This document shows, in pieces, positions 6,666-13,805 of a stretch of 16,315 nucleotides of DNA. Origin of the DNA: Gemmatimonadota bacterium (GTDB lineage: Bacteria > Gemmatimonadota > Gemmatimonadetes > Gemmatimonadales > Gemmatimonadaceae). The stretch spans positions 1-16,315 of the forward strand of contig JAOUHR010000009.1 in NCBI GenBank assembly GCA_029884515.1. Direction: 5' to 3'. Position numbers and translations under genes: made by a program. Below the pieces are notes generated by a model. The model did not search any database and was not told where the DNA came from. It was given only the letters and a program-made list of their open reading frames with translations. Each line of letters begins with the position of its first letter. Position 1 is the stretch's first letter.

Positions 6666-9560
6666 ATGACCGACCATCCCTGGTTCCGCCACTACGACGC
6701 GGGCGTGCCACGCACCCTCGGCGCGTATCCCGCCCGCACGCTCCTCGACTACGTGGACGACGCGGTCGCCGCACGTCCCGAGGCGCCGGCGCTCCTCTTC
6801 AAGGGGCGCACGGTCACGTGGCGCGAGCTGCAGGACGCCAGCGACGCGTTCGCGGGCGCGCTCGCCTCGCTGGGCGTCGCGCGCGGCGACCGCGTGGCGG
6901 TGCTCCTCCCCAACTGTCCGCAGTTCTTCATCGTGGAACTCGCCGCGTGGAAGCTCGGGGCGACCCTCGTGCCGCTCAATCCGATCTACGACGGCGACGA
7001 GCTCGCGACGCCGCTGCAGACCACGGGCGCGCGCGTGGCCGTGGTCCTCACGGCGTTCCACGAGTCGCTGAAGGCGGTGCAGGGGCGGACGCAGGTGGAG
7101 CACGCGGTGCTTACCTCCATCAAGGAGTGGTTCCCGCCGCTCCTCCGGCTCGTCTTCACCGTCGCGATGGAGAAGAGGCTCGGGCACCGGGCGACGGCAC
7201 AGCCCGGTGACCGCTGGATGCAGGACCTCCTGAGCGCCCACGCGGGCCACCGGCCGGCCGCGACGCGCTCGGGACCCGGGGACGATGCGCTGCTCCTGAT
7301 GAGCGGCGGCACCACCGGAACGCCGAAGGCGGTGCGCGTGCATCACGGCGGGCTCGTGCAGACGGGGCTCCAGTTCCGCGCCTGGCTCTCCTCGATCCTG
7401 CCGGAGTGGGAGGGCGTGTACTGCGTGCCGCTCCCCGCCTTCCACTCCTACGTGGCGTGTGGCGTGCAGACGGCCTGCTTCATCGGGCACAACCCGATGG
7501 CGCTGATCCCGAATCCGCGCGACACGGACGACATGGTGCGCACCATCGAGCGCACGAAGCCGTCCGTCTTCTGCGGCGTGCCGACGCTCTACACGAACCT
7601 GCTGCAGCACAAGCGAGTGGCGGCCGGCAAGGTGGACTTCCGCTCGATGAAGGTCTGCGCCTCGGGCGCGGCACCGCTGATGGCCGAGACGCACCGTGAG
7701 TTCCGGCGGGTGACGGGGGCGCGCATCCTCGAGGGGTACGCGCTCACCGAGTCCGTGCTCGCGGCCACCGTGTGGCCGATCCACGGGCCCGAGAAGGTCG
7801 GGTCGGTGGGCGTCCCGCTCCCCGACTGCGAGGTCCGCATCGCCGACGCGGACGATCCAGACCGGCCGATGCCCACTGGCGAAGTCGGCGAGGTCATGCT
7901 GCGGGGTCCGCAGATCATGCGTGGCTACTTCAATCCGCCACCCGGCACCGACGAGATCCTGCACACCTACGCCGACGGCACACGCTGGCTGCGCACCGCG
8001 GACTTGGGCTATCTCGACGAGGACGGCTACCTCTTCGTGGTGGACCGGAAGAAGGACCTGATCAAGATGGGCGGCATGCAGGTGTGGCCGCGCGAGATCG
8101 AGGAGGTGCTCGCCACGCATCCGGCGGTGCTCGAGGTCGGCGTGCGTGGCTTCCCCGACCAAGCGCGCGGCGAGGTGGCGGTCGCGTTCGTGGTGCGCCG
8201 CATCGGGCGCTCCGTGACGACGAACGAGCTGCGTGCCTGGTGCAAGGACCGCCTCGCGCCATACAAGGTGCCGGCGCGCGTCGAGTTCCGGCGCGAGCTC
8301 CCCAAGTCGATGATCGGCAAGGTGCTGCGGCGGATGCTCGCGTCGCTCGTCCTCGCGGTGGGAGCGGCCGCCTTCACCGCGTGCACGCCGGGGCGCGTCA
8401 CACCACGCCCGGCCCAGCGCGTGCTGCTCATCTCTCTCGACGGATTCCGCTGGGACTACGTGGACCGCCCGGCCGCGGTGCGACTCCGCCAGCTCGCCTC
8501 ACGCGGCGTGCGCGCCGAGCGGATGGTGCCCGCCTTCCCGTCCAAGACATTCCCCAACCACTACACGCTCGTCACCGGCCTCACGCCGGAGCAGCACGGC
8601 ATCGTCGCCAATGCGATGCGCGATTCGGTGCTCGGGCTGTTCCGCCTGAGCGATTCGCTCGCGCAGGCCGAGTCGCGGTGGTGGGGCGGGGAGCCGATCT
8701 GGGTGACGGCGGAGCAGCAGGGGCGGCGTGCGGCCACGCTCTTCTGGCCCGGCTCCGAAGCGGCGATCGAGGGCGTGCGTCCCACCTGGTGGGAGCACTA
8801 CGAGCACACGCGGCCGCACGCCGCACGTGTCCTTGAGGTGCTCGACTGGCTCGCCCTCCCGAGCGACTCGGCGCCCGCGTTCATCGGTCTCTACTTCCCC
8901 GACGCCGACGACGCGGGTCACACCTACGGTCCCCTCGCGCCGCAGGTGGACTCGGCCATCGCGCGGCTCGATTCCGCCGTGGGCGCGATCGTGGATGGCA
9001 TCACGCGCTTGGGGCTCACGGATGTGGTGGACGTGATCATCGTCGCCGACCACGGGATGACGGAGACGAGCGCGCAGCGTGCGATCGTACTTGACGACTA
9101 TCTCGACCTCGCGACCGTGGACGTGATCGACTGGACGCCCGTGGCCGCGATCGCGCCACGGGCGGGCGATGAGGAGCGCGTGTACCGGGCGCTCGCGGGG
9201 AAGCATCCGCACCTGCAGGTCTACCGGAAGGGCAAGGTGCCGGCGCGCTGGCACTTCAACGCCAACCCGCGCATCACCCCCATCGTGGCGGTCGCGGACG
9301 AGGGATGGACCATCACCTCACGCGCACAGGTGGAGCGGTGGCGCGAGCAGGGGTGGGCCGGCGGCGCCACGCACGGGTACGACCCGGCGCTCCCTTCGAT
9401 GGGTGCGGTCTTCATCGCCGCGGGGCCGGGCATCGCGCGCGGGAAGGTGGTGCCGCCCTTCGGGAACGTGCACGTCTACGCGCTGATGGCCGAGTTGCTC
9501 GGCCTGCGTCCCGCGCGCACGTCGGGATCGCTCGACTCGGTACGCGCGATCCTGCGCTGA
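6666..9560 (+). CDS. Acyl-CoA synthetase/AMP ligase fused in frame to a nucleotide pyrophosphatase/phosphodiesterase
   Basis: One open frame of 964 residues with two complete enzymes. Residues 1-556 are an ANL-superfamily long-chain acyl-CoA synthetase: SGGTTGTPK (213-221), GYALTES, TADLGYLDEDGYLF, DRKKDLIKMGG and the catalytic Lys552 in PKSMIGKVLRR. Directly after that, residues 557-573 (MLASLVLAVGAAAFTAC) look exactly like a lipoprotein signal peptide with Cys573. Residues about 585-960 are an alkaline-phosphatase-superfamily NPP/ENPP domain with SLDGF (Asp592), KTFPNHYT (nucleophile Thr628), DADDAGH (746-752), DHGM (795-798) and His903 in ATHGYD. The synthetase is normally cytoplasmic and the NPP exported, so either the inner segment anchors a two-sided protein or the ATG at 8334 is used as an internal start. 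An ATG at 6648 is an alternative first start; MTDHPW fits the family better. Confidence 0.88.
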   Translation: MTDHPWFRHYDAGVPRTLGAYPARTLLDYVDDAVAARPEAPALLFKGRTVTWRELQDASDAFAGALASLGVARGDRVAVLLPNCPQFFIVELAAWKLGATLVPLNPIYDGDELATPLQTTGARVAVVLTAFHESLKAVQGRTQVEHAVLTSIKEWFPPLLRLVFTVAMEKRLGHRATAQPGDRWMQDLLSAHAGHRPAATRSGPGDDALLLMSGGTTGTPKAVRVHHGGLVQTGLQFRAWLSSILPEWEGVYCVPLPAFHSYVACGVQTACFIGHNPMALIPNPRDTDDMVRTIERTKPSVFCGVPTLYTNLLQHKRVAAGKVDFRSMKVCASGAAPLMAETHREFRRVTGARILEGYALTESVLAATVWPIHGPEKVGSVGVPLPDCEVRIADADDPDRPMPTGEVGEVMLRGPQIMRGYFNPPPGTDEILHTYADGTRWLRTADLGYLDEDGYLFVVDRKKDLIKMGGMQVWPREIEEVLATHPAVLEVGVRGFPDQARGEVAVAFVVRRIGRSVTTNELRAWCKDRLAPYKVPARVEFRRELPKSMIGKVLRRMLASLVLAVGAAAFTACTPGRVTPRPAQRVLLISLDGFRWDYVDRPAAVRLRQLASRGVRAERMVPAFPSKTFPNHYTLVTGLTPEQHGIVANAMRDSVLGLFRLSDSLAQAESRWWGGEPIWVTAEQQGRRAATLFWPGSEAAIEGVRPTWWEHYEHTRPHAARVLEVLDWLALPSDSAPAFIGLYFPDADDAGHTYGPLAPQVDSAIARLDSAVGAIVDGITRLGLTDVVDVIIVADHGMTETSAQRAIVLDDYLDLATVDVIDWTPVAAIAPRAGDEERVYRALAGKHPHLQVYRKGKVPARWHFNANPRITPIVAVADEGWTITSRAQVERWREQGWAGGATHGYDPALPSMGAVFIAAGPGIARGKVVPPFGNVHVYALMAELLGLRPARTSGSLDSVRAILR
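8334..9560 (+). other. Possible independent NPP lipoprotein gene with internal start
   Basis: Seen alone, this part would be a normal 408-residue exported nucleotide pyrophosphatase/phosphodiesterase: ATG, arginine-flanked hydrophobic core, lipobox-like F-T-A-C, then the NPP domain. AAGG lies about a dozen bases before the ATG, a weak ribosome binding site. It is listed separately because the long frame has no stop between the two enzymes and only experiment can show whether one or two proteins are made. Confidence 0.45.
9525..9552. terminator. Weak inverted repeat at the end of the NPP region
   Basis: GGATCGC (9525-9531) and GCGATCC (9546-9552) are a perfect seven-base inverted repeat with a 14-base loop, just inside the last codons and next to the convergent small gene. 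No U-tract is present. Function as a terminator is only a possibility. Confidence 0.15.
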
Positions 9561-9561
9561 G

Positions 9562-9738
9562 TCAGAACTCGCGCTTCTTCATCTCCTTGAAGAGCTTCTC
9601 CGTCTCCTGGTCCTGCGCGTCCGTCACGCGCTGGGGCGCAGTGGCGTCGTACGTCTTCGCCTCGAGGTTCCGGGGCTTGGCCTGCTTCTGCATCTTCTTG
9701 ACGAGGTTCGCGATCGACTTGTCGTCCAGCTTGGACAT
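9562..9738 (-). CDS. Small highly charged hypothetical protein (58 residues)
   Basis: A short frame starting MSKLDDKSIANLVKKMQ and ending EKLFKEMKKREF. It is rich in Lys, Glu, Asp and Gln, has no Cys or Trp and no membrane segment, and reads as mostly alpha-helical with a proline-containing break in the middle; a nucleic-acid or protein partner is conceivable but not shown. The start is well supported: GGAGG lies eight bases before the ATG, and a GGTACCATTC promoter-like box lies about 32 bases upstream, as in the lipoprotein gene at 4686. The stop is one base beyond the convergent synthetase-phosphodiesterase stop. I do not recognise the family. Confidence 0.7.
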   Translation of the reverse strand: MSKLDDKSIANLVKKMQKQAKPRNLEAKTYDATAPQRVTDAQDQETEKLFKEMKKREF

Positions 9739-9769
9739 CGGCTGCCCTCCGGGCGTGATCGGTGTGGTT

Positions 9770-9779
9770 GAATGGTACC
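9770..9779 (-). promoter_or_regulatory. Putative promoter box (GGTACCATTC) of the small gene
   Basis: On the minus strand GGTACCATTC precedes the 58-residue gene by about 32 bases. The identical ten bases precede the lipoprotein gene at 4686 by about 30 bases (4725 to 4716). The equal spacing suggests a shared -10-type element or regulator site. Confidence 0.35.
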
Positions 9780-9898
9780 CCCGGGGCGCGTCAGGTGCCT
9801 AGTTGCCCATCCGAGCCGTCCCGGAGTTGCGCCTTGGGCGCACGGCACCGTACTTGGACGGGCAGGGGAGGCGCCGACCCGGATGGAGGGCTCCGGAC

Positions 9899-10768
9899 AT
9901 GGACGAGAATCGCAGGCCACGCGAAGACGAGATCGACCTGTACGGCCTCTCCCACCAGGGCAAGGTCCGCAAGGAGAACCAGGACCACTTCCTCCTGGCG
10001 TCGATCCACAAGCGCCTGCAGGTCTACATGTCCAGCCTGCCCGACAACCACGACCTGCCCGTGGATGACCGGCGAATCGCGACGCTCGCGATGGTGGCCG
10101 ACGGGGTCGGAGGAGGCGTCGGCGGGCGCGAGGCGAGTGCGACCGCCATCTCCGTCGCGGCCCAGTATGTGACGACGAGCACCGACTGCTTCCTCCAGGA
10201 CGACCCGAGCGGGGAACACTTCGTCGAGACCTTGCAGGCCGCCGCCCTGCGGTGCCACGACGCGGTGAAGACGCGGGCCAAGGACACGGCCGACGGACGC
10301 TCGATGGCCACCACGCTCACACTCTGGATGGGCGTCTGGCCCTGGTACTACCTCCTGCAGGTGGGCGACTCTCGGTACTACCTCTTCCGCGAGGACGTGC
10401 TCACGCAGGTCTCCCGCGACCAGACGATGGCGCAGGAACTCGTGGACAAGGGCGTCTTCACGCGCGCGGTGGCCGCGCGGTCACGCTTCAACAACATCCT
10501 CTCGAGCGCGATCGGCTCCGATGAGGCTATCCCGGTGGTCACTCGCATGCGCTCGGAGTGGGGGATCGTGCACCTGCTCTGCACCGACGGCCTCACCAAG
10601 CACGTGAGCGACGAACGGATCGCGGAGGTGCTGCGCACGATGACCTCCTCCAAGCAGGCGTGCGATCAACTGCTCCAGGAGACCCTCGACGCGGGCGCGT
10701 CCGACAACATCACGATCATCGTCGGTCGCACCATCAAGAAGGATCCGCCGCCGGCCAAGGCCGGCTAG
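9899..10768 (+). CDS. PP2C-family serine/threonine protein phosphatase
   Basis: A 289-residue cytoplasmic metal-dependent phosphatase that removes phosphate from Ser/Thr of proteins. Family motifs: LSHQGKVRKENQDHFLLA (Arg24, Asp29), MVADGVGG with metal ligands Asp68-Gly69, LQVGDSRYYLFR, CTDGLTKHVSD (Asp230-Gly231) and ASDNITIIV (Asp269-Asn270). All metal-binding aspartates are present, so it should be active. It is longer than minimal Stp enzymes by an insertion around residues 37-60. The ATG at 9899 has GGAGG nine bases upstream; a TTG at 9803 would add 32 arginine/proline-rich residues unlike the family. No partner kinase gene lies in the window, so the target is unknown. TACTTG at 9851 is a possible -10 element. 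Confidence 0.94.
   Translation: MDENRRPREDEIDLYGLSHQGKVRKENQDHFLLASIHKRLQVYMSSLPDNHDLPVDDRRIATLAMVADGVGGGVGGREASATAISVAAQYVTTSTDCFLQDDPSGEHFVETLQAAALRCHDAVKTRAKDTADGRSMATTLTLWMGVWPWYYLLQVGDSRYYLFREDVLTQVSRDQTMAQELVDKGVFTRAVAARSRFNNILSSAIGSDEAIPVVTRMRSEWGIVHLLCTDGLTKHVSDERIAEVLRTMTSSKQACDQLLQETLDAGASDNITIIVGRTIKKDPPPAKAG
10750..10765. terminator. Possible bidirectional terminator hairpin between convergent genes
   Basis: GCCGGCC and GGCCGGC form a perfect inverted repeat around AA, over the last codons of the phosphatase gene and just before the end of the convergent membrane protein gene (13-base gap). It is symmetric and could act on both transcripts. A U-tract is missing. Confidence 0.3.
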
Positions 10769-10781
10769 TCCCGGCGCGGCA

Positions 10782-11153
10782 TCAGCCCGCGGCGGAGGCC
10801 GTCGGCGCGGGGGCGACGGCCGCGCCCTTGGGGCGCCGCATCCAGCGCACCATCATCACCACCAGCGCGATGGGGATGAGCACCTTGGCGAGCGCGATCC
10901 CCACGGTGAGCAGCATCCCGACGATCGCCAGCAACAGGCCGCCGAAGAGGAACACCACGAAGATCGGCAGCCCGATCACGAAGAGGAGCACGAGCACGGG
11001 CATCGCGAGCACGCCCAGCACGCTGAGCAAGGGCAGGCCGATGAACTTGAGCAGGAAGCCCGCGGGGAGCAGCCAGCCGAGCCAAGCGAACGACCGCAGC
11101 ACGGTCCTCGCGATGATGCCCTGCACGAACAGCGTCTTGAGCAGTGCCCACAT
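10782..11153 (-). CDS. Small hydrophobic membrane protein
   Basis: A 123-residue protein with no family I recognise. After a short N-terminal segment (MWALLKTLFVQGIIARTVL) it is almost continuously hydrophobic from about residue 23 to 102, enough for three or four membrane helices, with PAGFLLKFIGLP and VIGLPIFVVFLFGG as GLP-containing turns. A basic MRRPKG patch (about 105-110) and a short Ala/Pro tail follow, probably cytoplasmic. I chose the ATG at 11153 because GGAG lies seven bases before it; an in-frame ATG at 11180 would add nine residues. The gene converges on the PP2C gene and diverges from the fucosidase gene, with a strong GC-rich hairpin between them. Confidence 0.7.
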   Translation of the reverse strand: MWALLKTLFVQGIIARTVLRSFAWLGWLLPAGFLLKFIGLPLLSVLGVLAMPVLVLLFVIGLPIFVVFLFGGLLLAIVGMLLTVGIALAKVLIPIALVVMMVRWMRRPKGAAVAPAPTASAAG

Positions 11154-11194
11154 GGTGGCGCTCCGGATGGTGACGCCCATCCCTACGGAAGGCG

Positions 11195-11247
11195 GCGCCG
11201 CGGGTTTCCCCCGGGCCCGGGCTCAACCCGGGCCGTTCCCGCGGCGC
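11195..11247. repeat. Strong two-tier inverted repeat in a divergent intergenic region
   Basis: An outer perfect 10-bp stem (11195-11204 with 11238-11247) encloses an inner perfect 8-bp stem (GGCCCGGG 11214-11221 with CCCGGGCC 11227-11234) with a five-base CTCAA loop. The two are separated by an asymmetric internal loop of nine and three bases. It lies upstream of both the membrane protein and the fucosidase genes. It could be an operator, a cruciform or an attenuating structure. Confidence 0.6.
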
Positions 11248-11292
11248 GCTGGGCAGCACCGCCCGACGTTGCCGGACTGGGAAGCCGCCGTC

Positions 11293-11298
11293 CATCTT
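11293..11298 (+). promoter_or_regulatory. Putative -10 element (CATCTT) for a leaderless fucosidase transcript
   Basis: CATCTT ends five bases before the fucosidase ATG, with no Shine-Dalgarno between. This matches the arrangement before the helicase and again suggests transcription starting at or next to the ATG. Confidence 0.3.
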
Positions 11299-11303
11299 CG
11301 GGC

Positions 11304-12725
11304 ATGACCGAACGACGTGAGGGCGCGTGGACGCGTCGCGGCTTCATCGGCGCGGGCGTCACGGCGGCATTGGGGATGAGCGCGCCGGCGCCCGCCGGGC
11401 AGCAGCAGCCGGTCGCGCCGCGCCGTCCGCGCCCCTCGCGCGCCCAGCTCGCGTGGCAGCGCGACGAGCTGGCGATGTTCATCCACTTCGGCGTGAACAC
11501 CTTCACCGATCGCGAGTGGGGCGACGGCACCGAGCGCCCGGCGGTCTTCGACCCCTCCGCGCTCGACGCGCGGCAGTGGGCGCGCACGGCCCGCGCGGCC
11601 GGCTTCAAGGCGATGATCCTCACGGCCAAGCACCACGACGGATTCTGCCTTTGGCCCTCGGCGACCACGGCGCACTCGGTGCGAAGCAGCCCGTGGCGCG
11701 GCGGTCGGGGCGACCTCGTGCGCGAGTTCGTGGATGCCTGTCGCGCCGAGGGACTCAAGCCCGGGCTCTATCTGTCCCCCTGGGACCGCAACGCGACGAG
11801 CTACGGGCAGGGCGAGGCCTACATGGCCTTCTACCTCGCACAGCTCACGGAGCTGCTCTCGAACTACGAAGAGATCCACGAGGTCTGGTTCGACGGCGCG
11901 AACGGCGAGGGTCCGAACGGCAAACGGCAGTCATACGATTGGGGGCGGATCTGGACCGCGGTGAAGGAGATGCAGCAGGACGCGGTGATCTTCTCCGACG
12001 CCGGCCCCGAGGTGCGGTGGATCGGCAACGAGCACGGCGTCGCCGGGGAGACGAACTGGTCGATCGTGGACCCGCGGATCGTGCGCGTGCCGGGCGTGAC
12101 CGGCGACGAGGTGATGCGCTCCCTGCGGGAGGGGGACCGCACCGGGATCGTCTGGCGCCCCGGGGAGACCGATGTGTCGATCAGGCCAGGGTGGTTCCAT
12201 CATCCCGCGGAGGACGCGCAGGTCAAGTCGGTGGAGGATCTCGTGAAGATCCACTTCACGAGCGTGGGGCGGAACTCGAAGCTCCTGCTCAACGTGCCGC
12301 CGACGCGCGCTGGACTGCTGCACGACACCGACGTGGCTCGCCTCGCCGGGATGCGCGCGCGGCTCGACGCGATCTTCGCGGAGGATCTCGCGGCGTCGAG
12401 CGAGCCCGCGTGGGTCGCGACGGGTGCGACCACCGCCGTCGGGGCCGTCATGCTCGACCAGGCACGGGAGGTCGGCCTCGTGGACCTGCAGGAGGACATC
12501 TGGCAAGGCCAGCGCGTGGCGCGCTACGCCGTGGACGGGCTGGTGGATGGCGCTTGGCAGCCAATGAGTCGTGGCAGCACGATCGGGTACCGCAAGCTCG
12601 ACCGCGTGTCACCGGTGCGTGTCGCCGGTGTGCGGCTCCGGATCGAGGATGCGATCGAGTCGCCGCTATCGGTTCGGATCCGCCTCTATGCCTCCGGCGG
12701 CCCGGGCCACGTACCACGCCAGTAG
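11304..12725 (+). CDS. Tat-exported alpha-L-fucosidase (GH29)
   Basis: A 473-residue glycoside hydrolase of family 29, which removes terminal alpha-L-fucose with retention. A twin-arginine signal is present (TRRGFIGAGVTAALG, residues 10-24), so it is probably exported folded. The catalytic barrel begins near residue 45: MFIHFGVNTFTDREWG, AKHHDGFCLWPS (Lys109 to Ser120), then EVWFDGANGEG, where Asp197 is the expected nucleophile. SVGRNSKLLLNVPPTRAGLL closes the barrel, and a beta-rich C-terminal domain follows (about 360-470). The acid/base residue is poorly conserved in this family and cannot be named here. No other sugar-degradation genes lie nearby. The last 60 bases overlap the end of the convergent membrane protein gene. 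Confidence 0.95.
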   Translation: MTERREGAWTRRGFIGAGVTAALGMSAPAPAGQQQPVAPRRPRPSRAQLAWQRDELAMFIHFGVNTFTDREWGDGTERPAVFDPSALDARQWARTARAAGFKAMILTAKHHDGFCLWPSATTAHSVRSSPWRGGRGDLVREFVDACRAEGLKPGLYLSPWDRNATSYGQGEAYMAFYLAQLTELLSNYEEIHEVWFDGANGEGPNGKRQSYDWGRIWTAVKEMQQDAVIFSDAGPEVRWIGNEHGVAGETNWSIVDPRIVRVPGVTGDEVMRSLREGDRTGIVWRPGETDVSIRPGWFHHPAEDAQVKSVEDLVKIHFTSVGRNSKLLLNVPPTRAGLLHDTDVARLAGMRARLDAIFAEDLAASSEPAWVATGATTAVGAVMLDQAREVGLVDLQEDIWQGQRVARYAVDGLVDGAWQPMSRGSTIGYRKLDRVSPVRVAGVRLRIEDAIESPLSVRIRLYASGGPGHVPRQ

Positions 12726-13088
12726 GGCGCAGACCGCCACGGCGGCTGCGCCCGCAACCAGGAGCCCGCTCCCCGCTTCCGCATCGATCGCGAGCATCGA
12801 CCGCAGCGACGCGATCATCGCACCGGTGAACACGCCGTAGACGACGATCAGTTCCGCGGCCCACCGCGCGCCGAGCCAGGTGCCGGCCGCCGCGAGCAGC
12901 GCGAGCAGGCCGCACGCGACCTGCCAGAGCGTCAGGAGGAGCGGGCCCGTGTCGAATCCCAGCGCGAGGCGCACCGCCTGTGCAAGCGCATTCACGCCGA
13001 GGAAGAACATGAGCAGCGCGACGACCTTGAGTCCCACGCGGGAGCGCGGCGCCGTGCCGGCCGGTGCGCCGGGTGCAGGGTCAGTCAC
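12666..13088 (-). CDS. Four-helix membrane protein of unknown function
   Basis: A 140-residue protein with four predicted membrane helices at about 19-40, 50-73, 77-98 and 107-130, short loops, and a Pro/Ala-rich N-terminal tail. I do not recognise a named family; the layout resembles small DoxX-like or DUF-type integral membrane proteins. The GTG start at 13088 has a strong AGGAGG six bases upstream and overlaps the MOSC stop by eight bases, so the longer ATG start at 13127 is unlikely. It is the last gene of the four-gene overlapping operon. Its 3' end overlaps the fucosidase gene by 60 bases in convergent orientation. Confidence 0.75.
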   Translation of the reverse strand: MTDPAPGAPAGTAPRSRVGLKVVALLMFFLGVNALAQAVRLALGFDTGPLLLTLWQVACGLLALLAAAGTWLGARWAAELIVVYGVFTGAMIASLRSMLAIDAEAGSGLLVAGAAAVAVCALLAWYVARAAGGIEADPNR

Positions 13089-13539
13089 CGCCTTCCTCCT
13101 TCCGGTCGGTCCACGAGACGGCGTCACCGACGGTCACCACGCCATCGTCGAGCACCTGGCCGTACACGCCCCCCCGCCACTCGCCTCCCATCGCGGAGCG
13201 GAGTCCGGACAGCGCCTCGTCCATCCGTTCGCACGGATGCGTCTCGCCGCGGATGCGGATGCGCACGCCACCGACGCGGAGCGTGCGCCCGCGTGAGTCC
13301 GCGAGTGCGACGCCGCTTACCATCACGTTCGCACGGCGCGCGGACGGGTCCACCGCGGCGCCGAGCTCGGCCATCATCGCGTCCCACTGCTCCTTGGCGA
13401 TGATCGTGACCTGCCGCGTGCTGCTGCGGCCGGTGCTCCCCTCGATCCCGTGGCCGGCGACGAAGGTCGCCACGTCCAGCGGGTCCATCACGCCGTAGTG
13501 GGCGCGCTTGCTCCAGAGCGCCTCGACGCGGCCGGTCAC
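13081..13539 (-). CDS. MOSC domain protein
   Basis: A 152-residue stand-alone MOSC-domain protein. MOSC domains are the sulfur-carrier C-terminal domains of molybdenum cofactor sulfurases, and small ones such as YiiM act in N-hydroxylated base reduction. Visible blocks: VEALWSKRAHYGVMDP at the start, RRANVMVSGVALADSRG (69-85), and RIRGETHPCERMDEAL (95-110) with Cys103, the expected conserved cysteine. The start is GTG at 13539, overlapping the stop of the Ada-like gene by four bases (GTGA), so translation is probably coupled. An ATG at 13590 would extend into the previous gene and is rejected. No molybdenum cofactor gene is in the window, so the substrate is unknown. Confidence 0.9.
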   Translation of the reverse strand: MTGRVEALWSKRAHYGVMDPLDVATFVAGHGIEGSTGRSSTRQVTIIAKEQWDAMMAELGAAVDPSARRANVMVSGVALADSRGRTLRVGGVRIRIRGETHPCERMDEALSGLRSAMGGEWRGGVYGQVLDDGVVTVGDAVSWTDRKEEGGD

Positions 13540-13805
13540 CGCCGGCCCGCCTTCCACGCCTTGTACTCCTCCGGCATGCACGCCGCGCAAGGCCGGAACC
13601 CCGCCGCCTGGGCCGTCGCCTCGTCGGCGAAGAAGACGCGCTGTTGTGCATAGCTCCCGCCGAAGGCGAGGGCACGGCGCGCGGCCTTGCAGTCGAGCCG
13701 CCCGTAAATGCGCCGCCGGCGATGACCCCCGAACGCGCCCGGGGTCTCGCTGACGGTCACCGATCCGTCGGGTCCGATGAGGCGGTACGACGTCACGCTA
13801 CTCAT
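13536..13805 (-). CDS. Ada-type zinc-binding domain protein
   Basis: An 89-residue protein resembling the N-terminal metal-binding domain of Ada (DNA methylphosphotriester repair) without the methyltransferase or AraC parts. The segment IYGRLDCKAARRAL (33-46), RVFFADEATAQAAGFRPCAAC (start at 56) and MPEEYKAWKAG mark the fold. Cys39, Cys73 and Cys76 are present, but the fourth Ada-type Cys, four residues after the first, is replaced by Arg, so zinc binding would need another ligand and the repair cysteine chemistry is doubtful. The ATG overlaps the amidohydrolase stop by eight bases and the 3' end overlaps the MOSC start by four. It could be a structural zinc protein rather than a repair factor. 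Confidence 0.83.
   Translation of the reverse strand: MSSVTSYRLIGPDGSVTVSETPGAFGGHRRRRIYGRLDCKAARRALAFGGSYAQQRVFFADEATAQAAGFRPCAACMPEEYKAWKAGRR

Noticed and set aside
5384..7210. Plus-strand frame of about 600 codons opposite the M20 peptidase
   Set aside because: Composition (HRHR, Arg/Gly/Ala runs) and lack of motifs mark it as an antisense shadow.
6300..8162. Minus-strand frame of about 620 codons spanning the peptidase start and the synthetase
   Set aside because: It covers two well-supported genes and a promoter gap, and has the Arg/His-rich composition of a shadow frame.
9803..9898. TTG-started extension of the PP2C protein
   Set aside because: The extension is Arg/Pro-rich and unlike the family, while the 9899 ATG has GGAGG at proper spacing.
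11195..11247. Riboswitch upstream of the fucosidase or membrane protein
   Set aside because: It is a simple nested hairpin with no recognised aptamer elements, and may not be transcribed.
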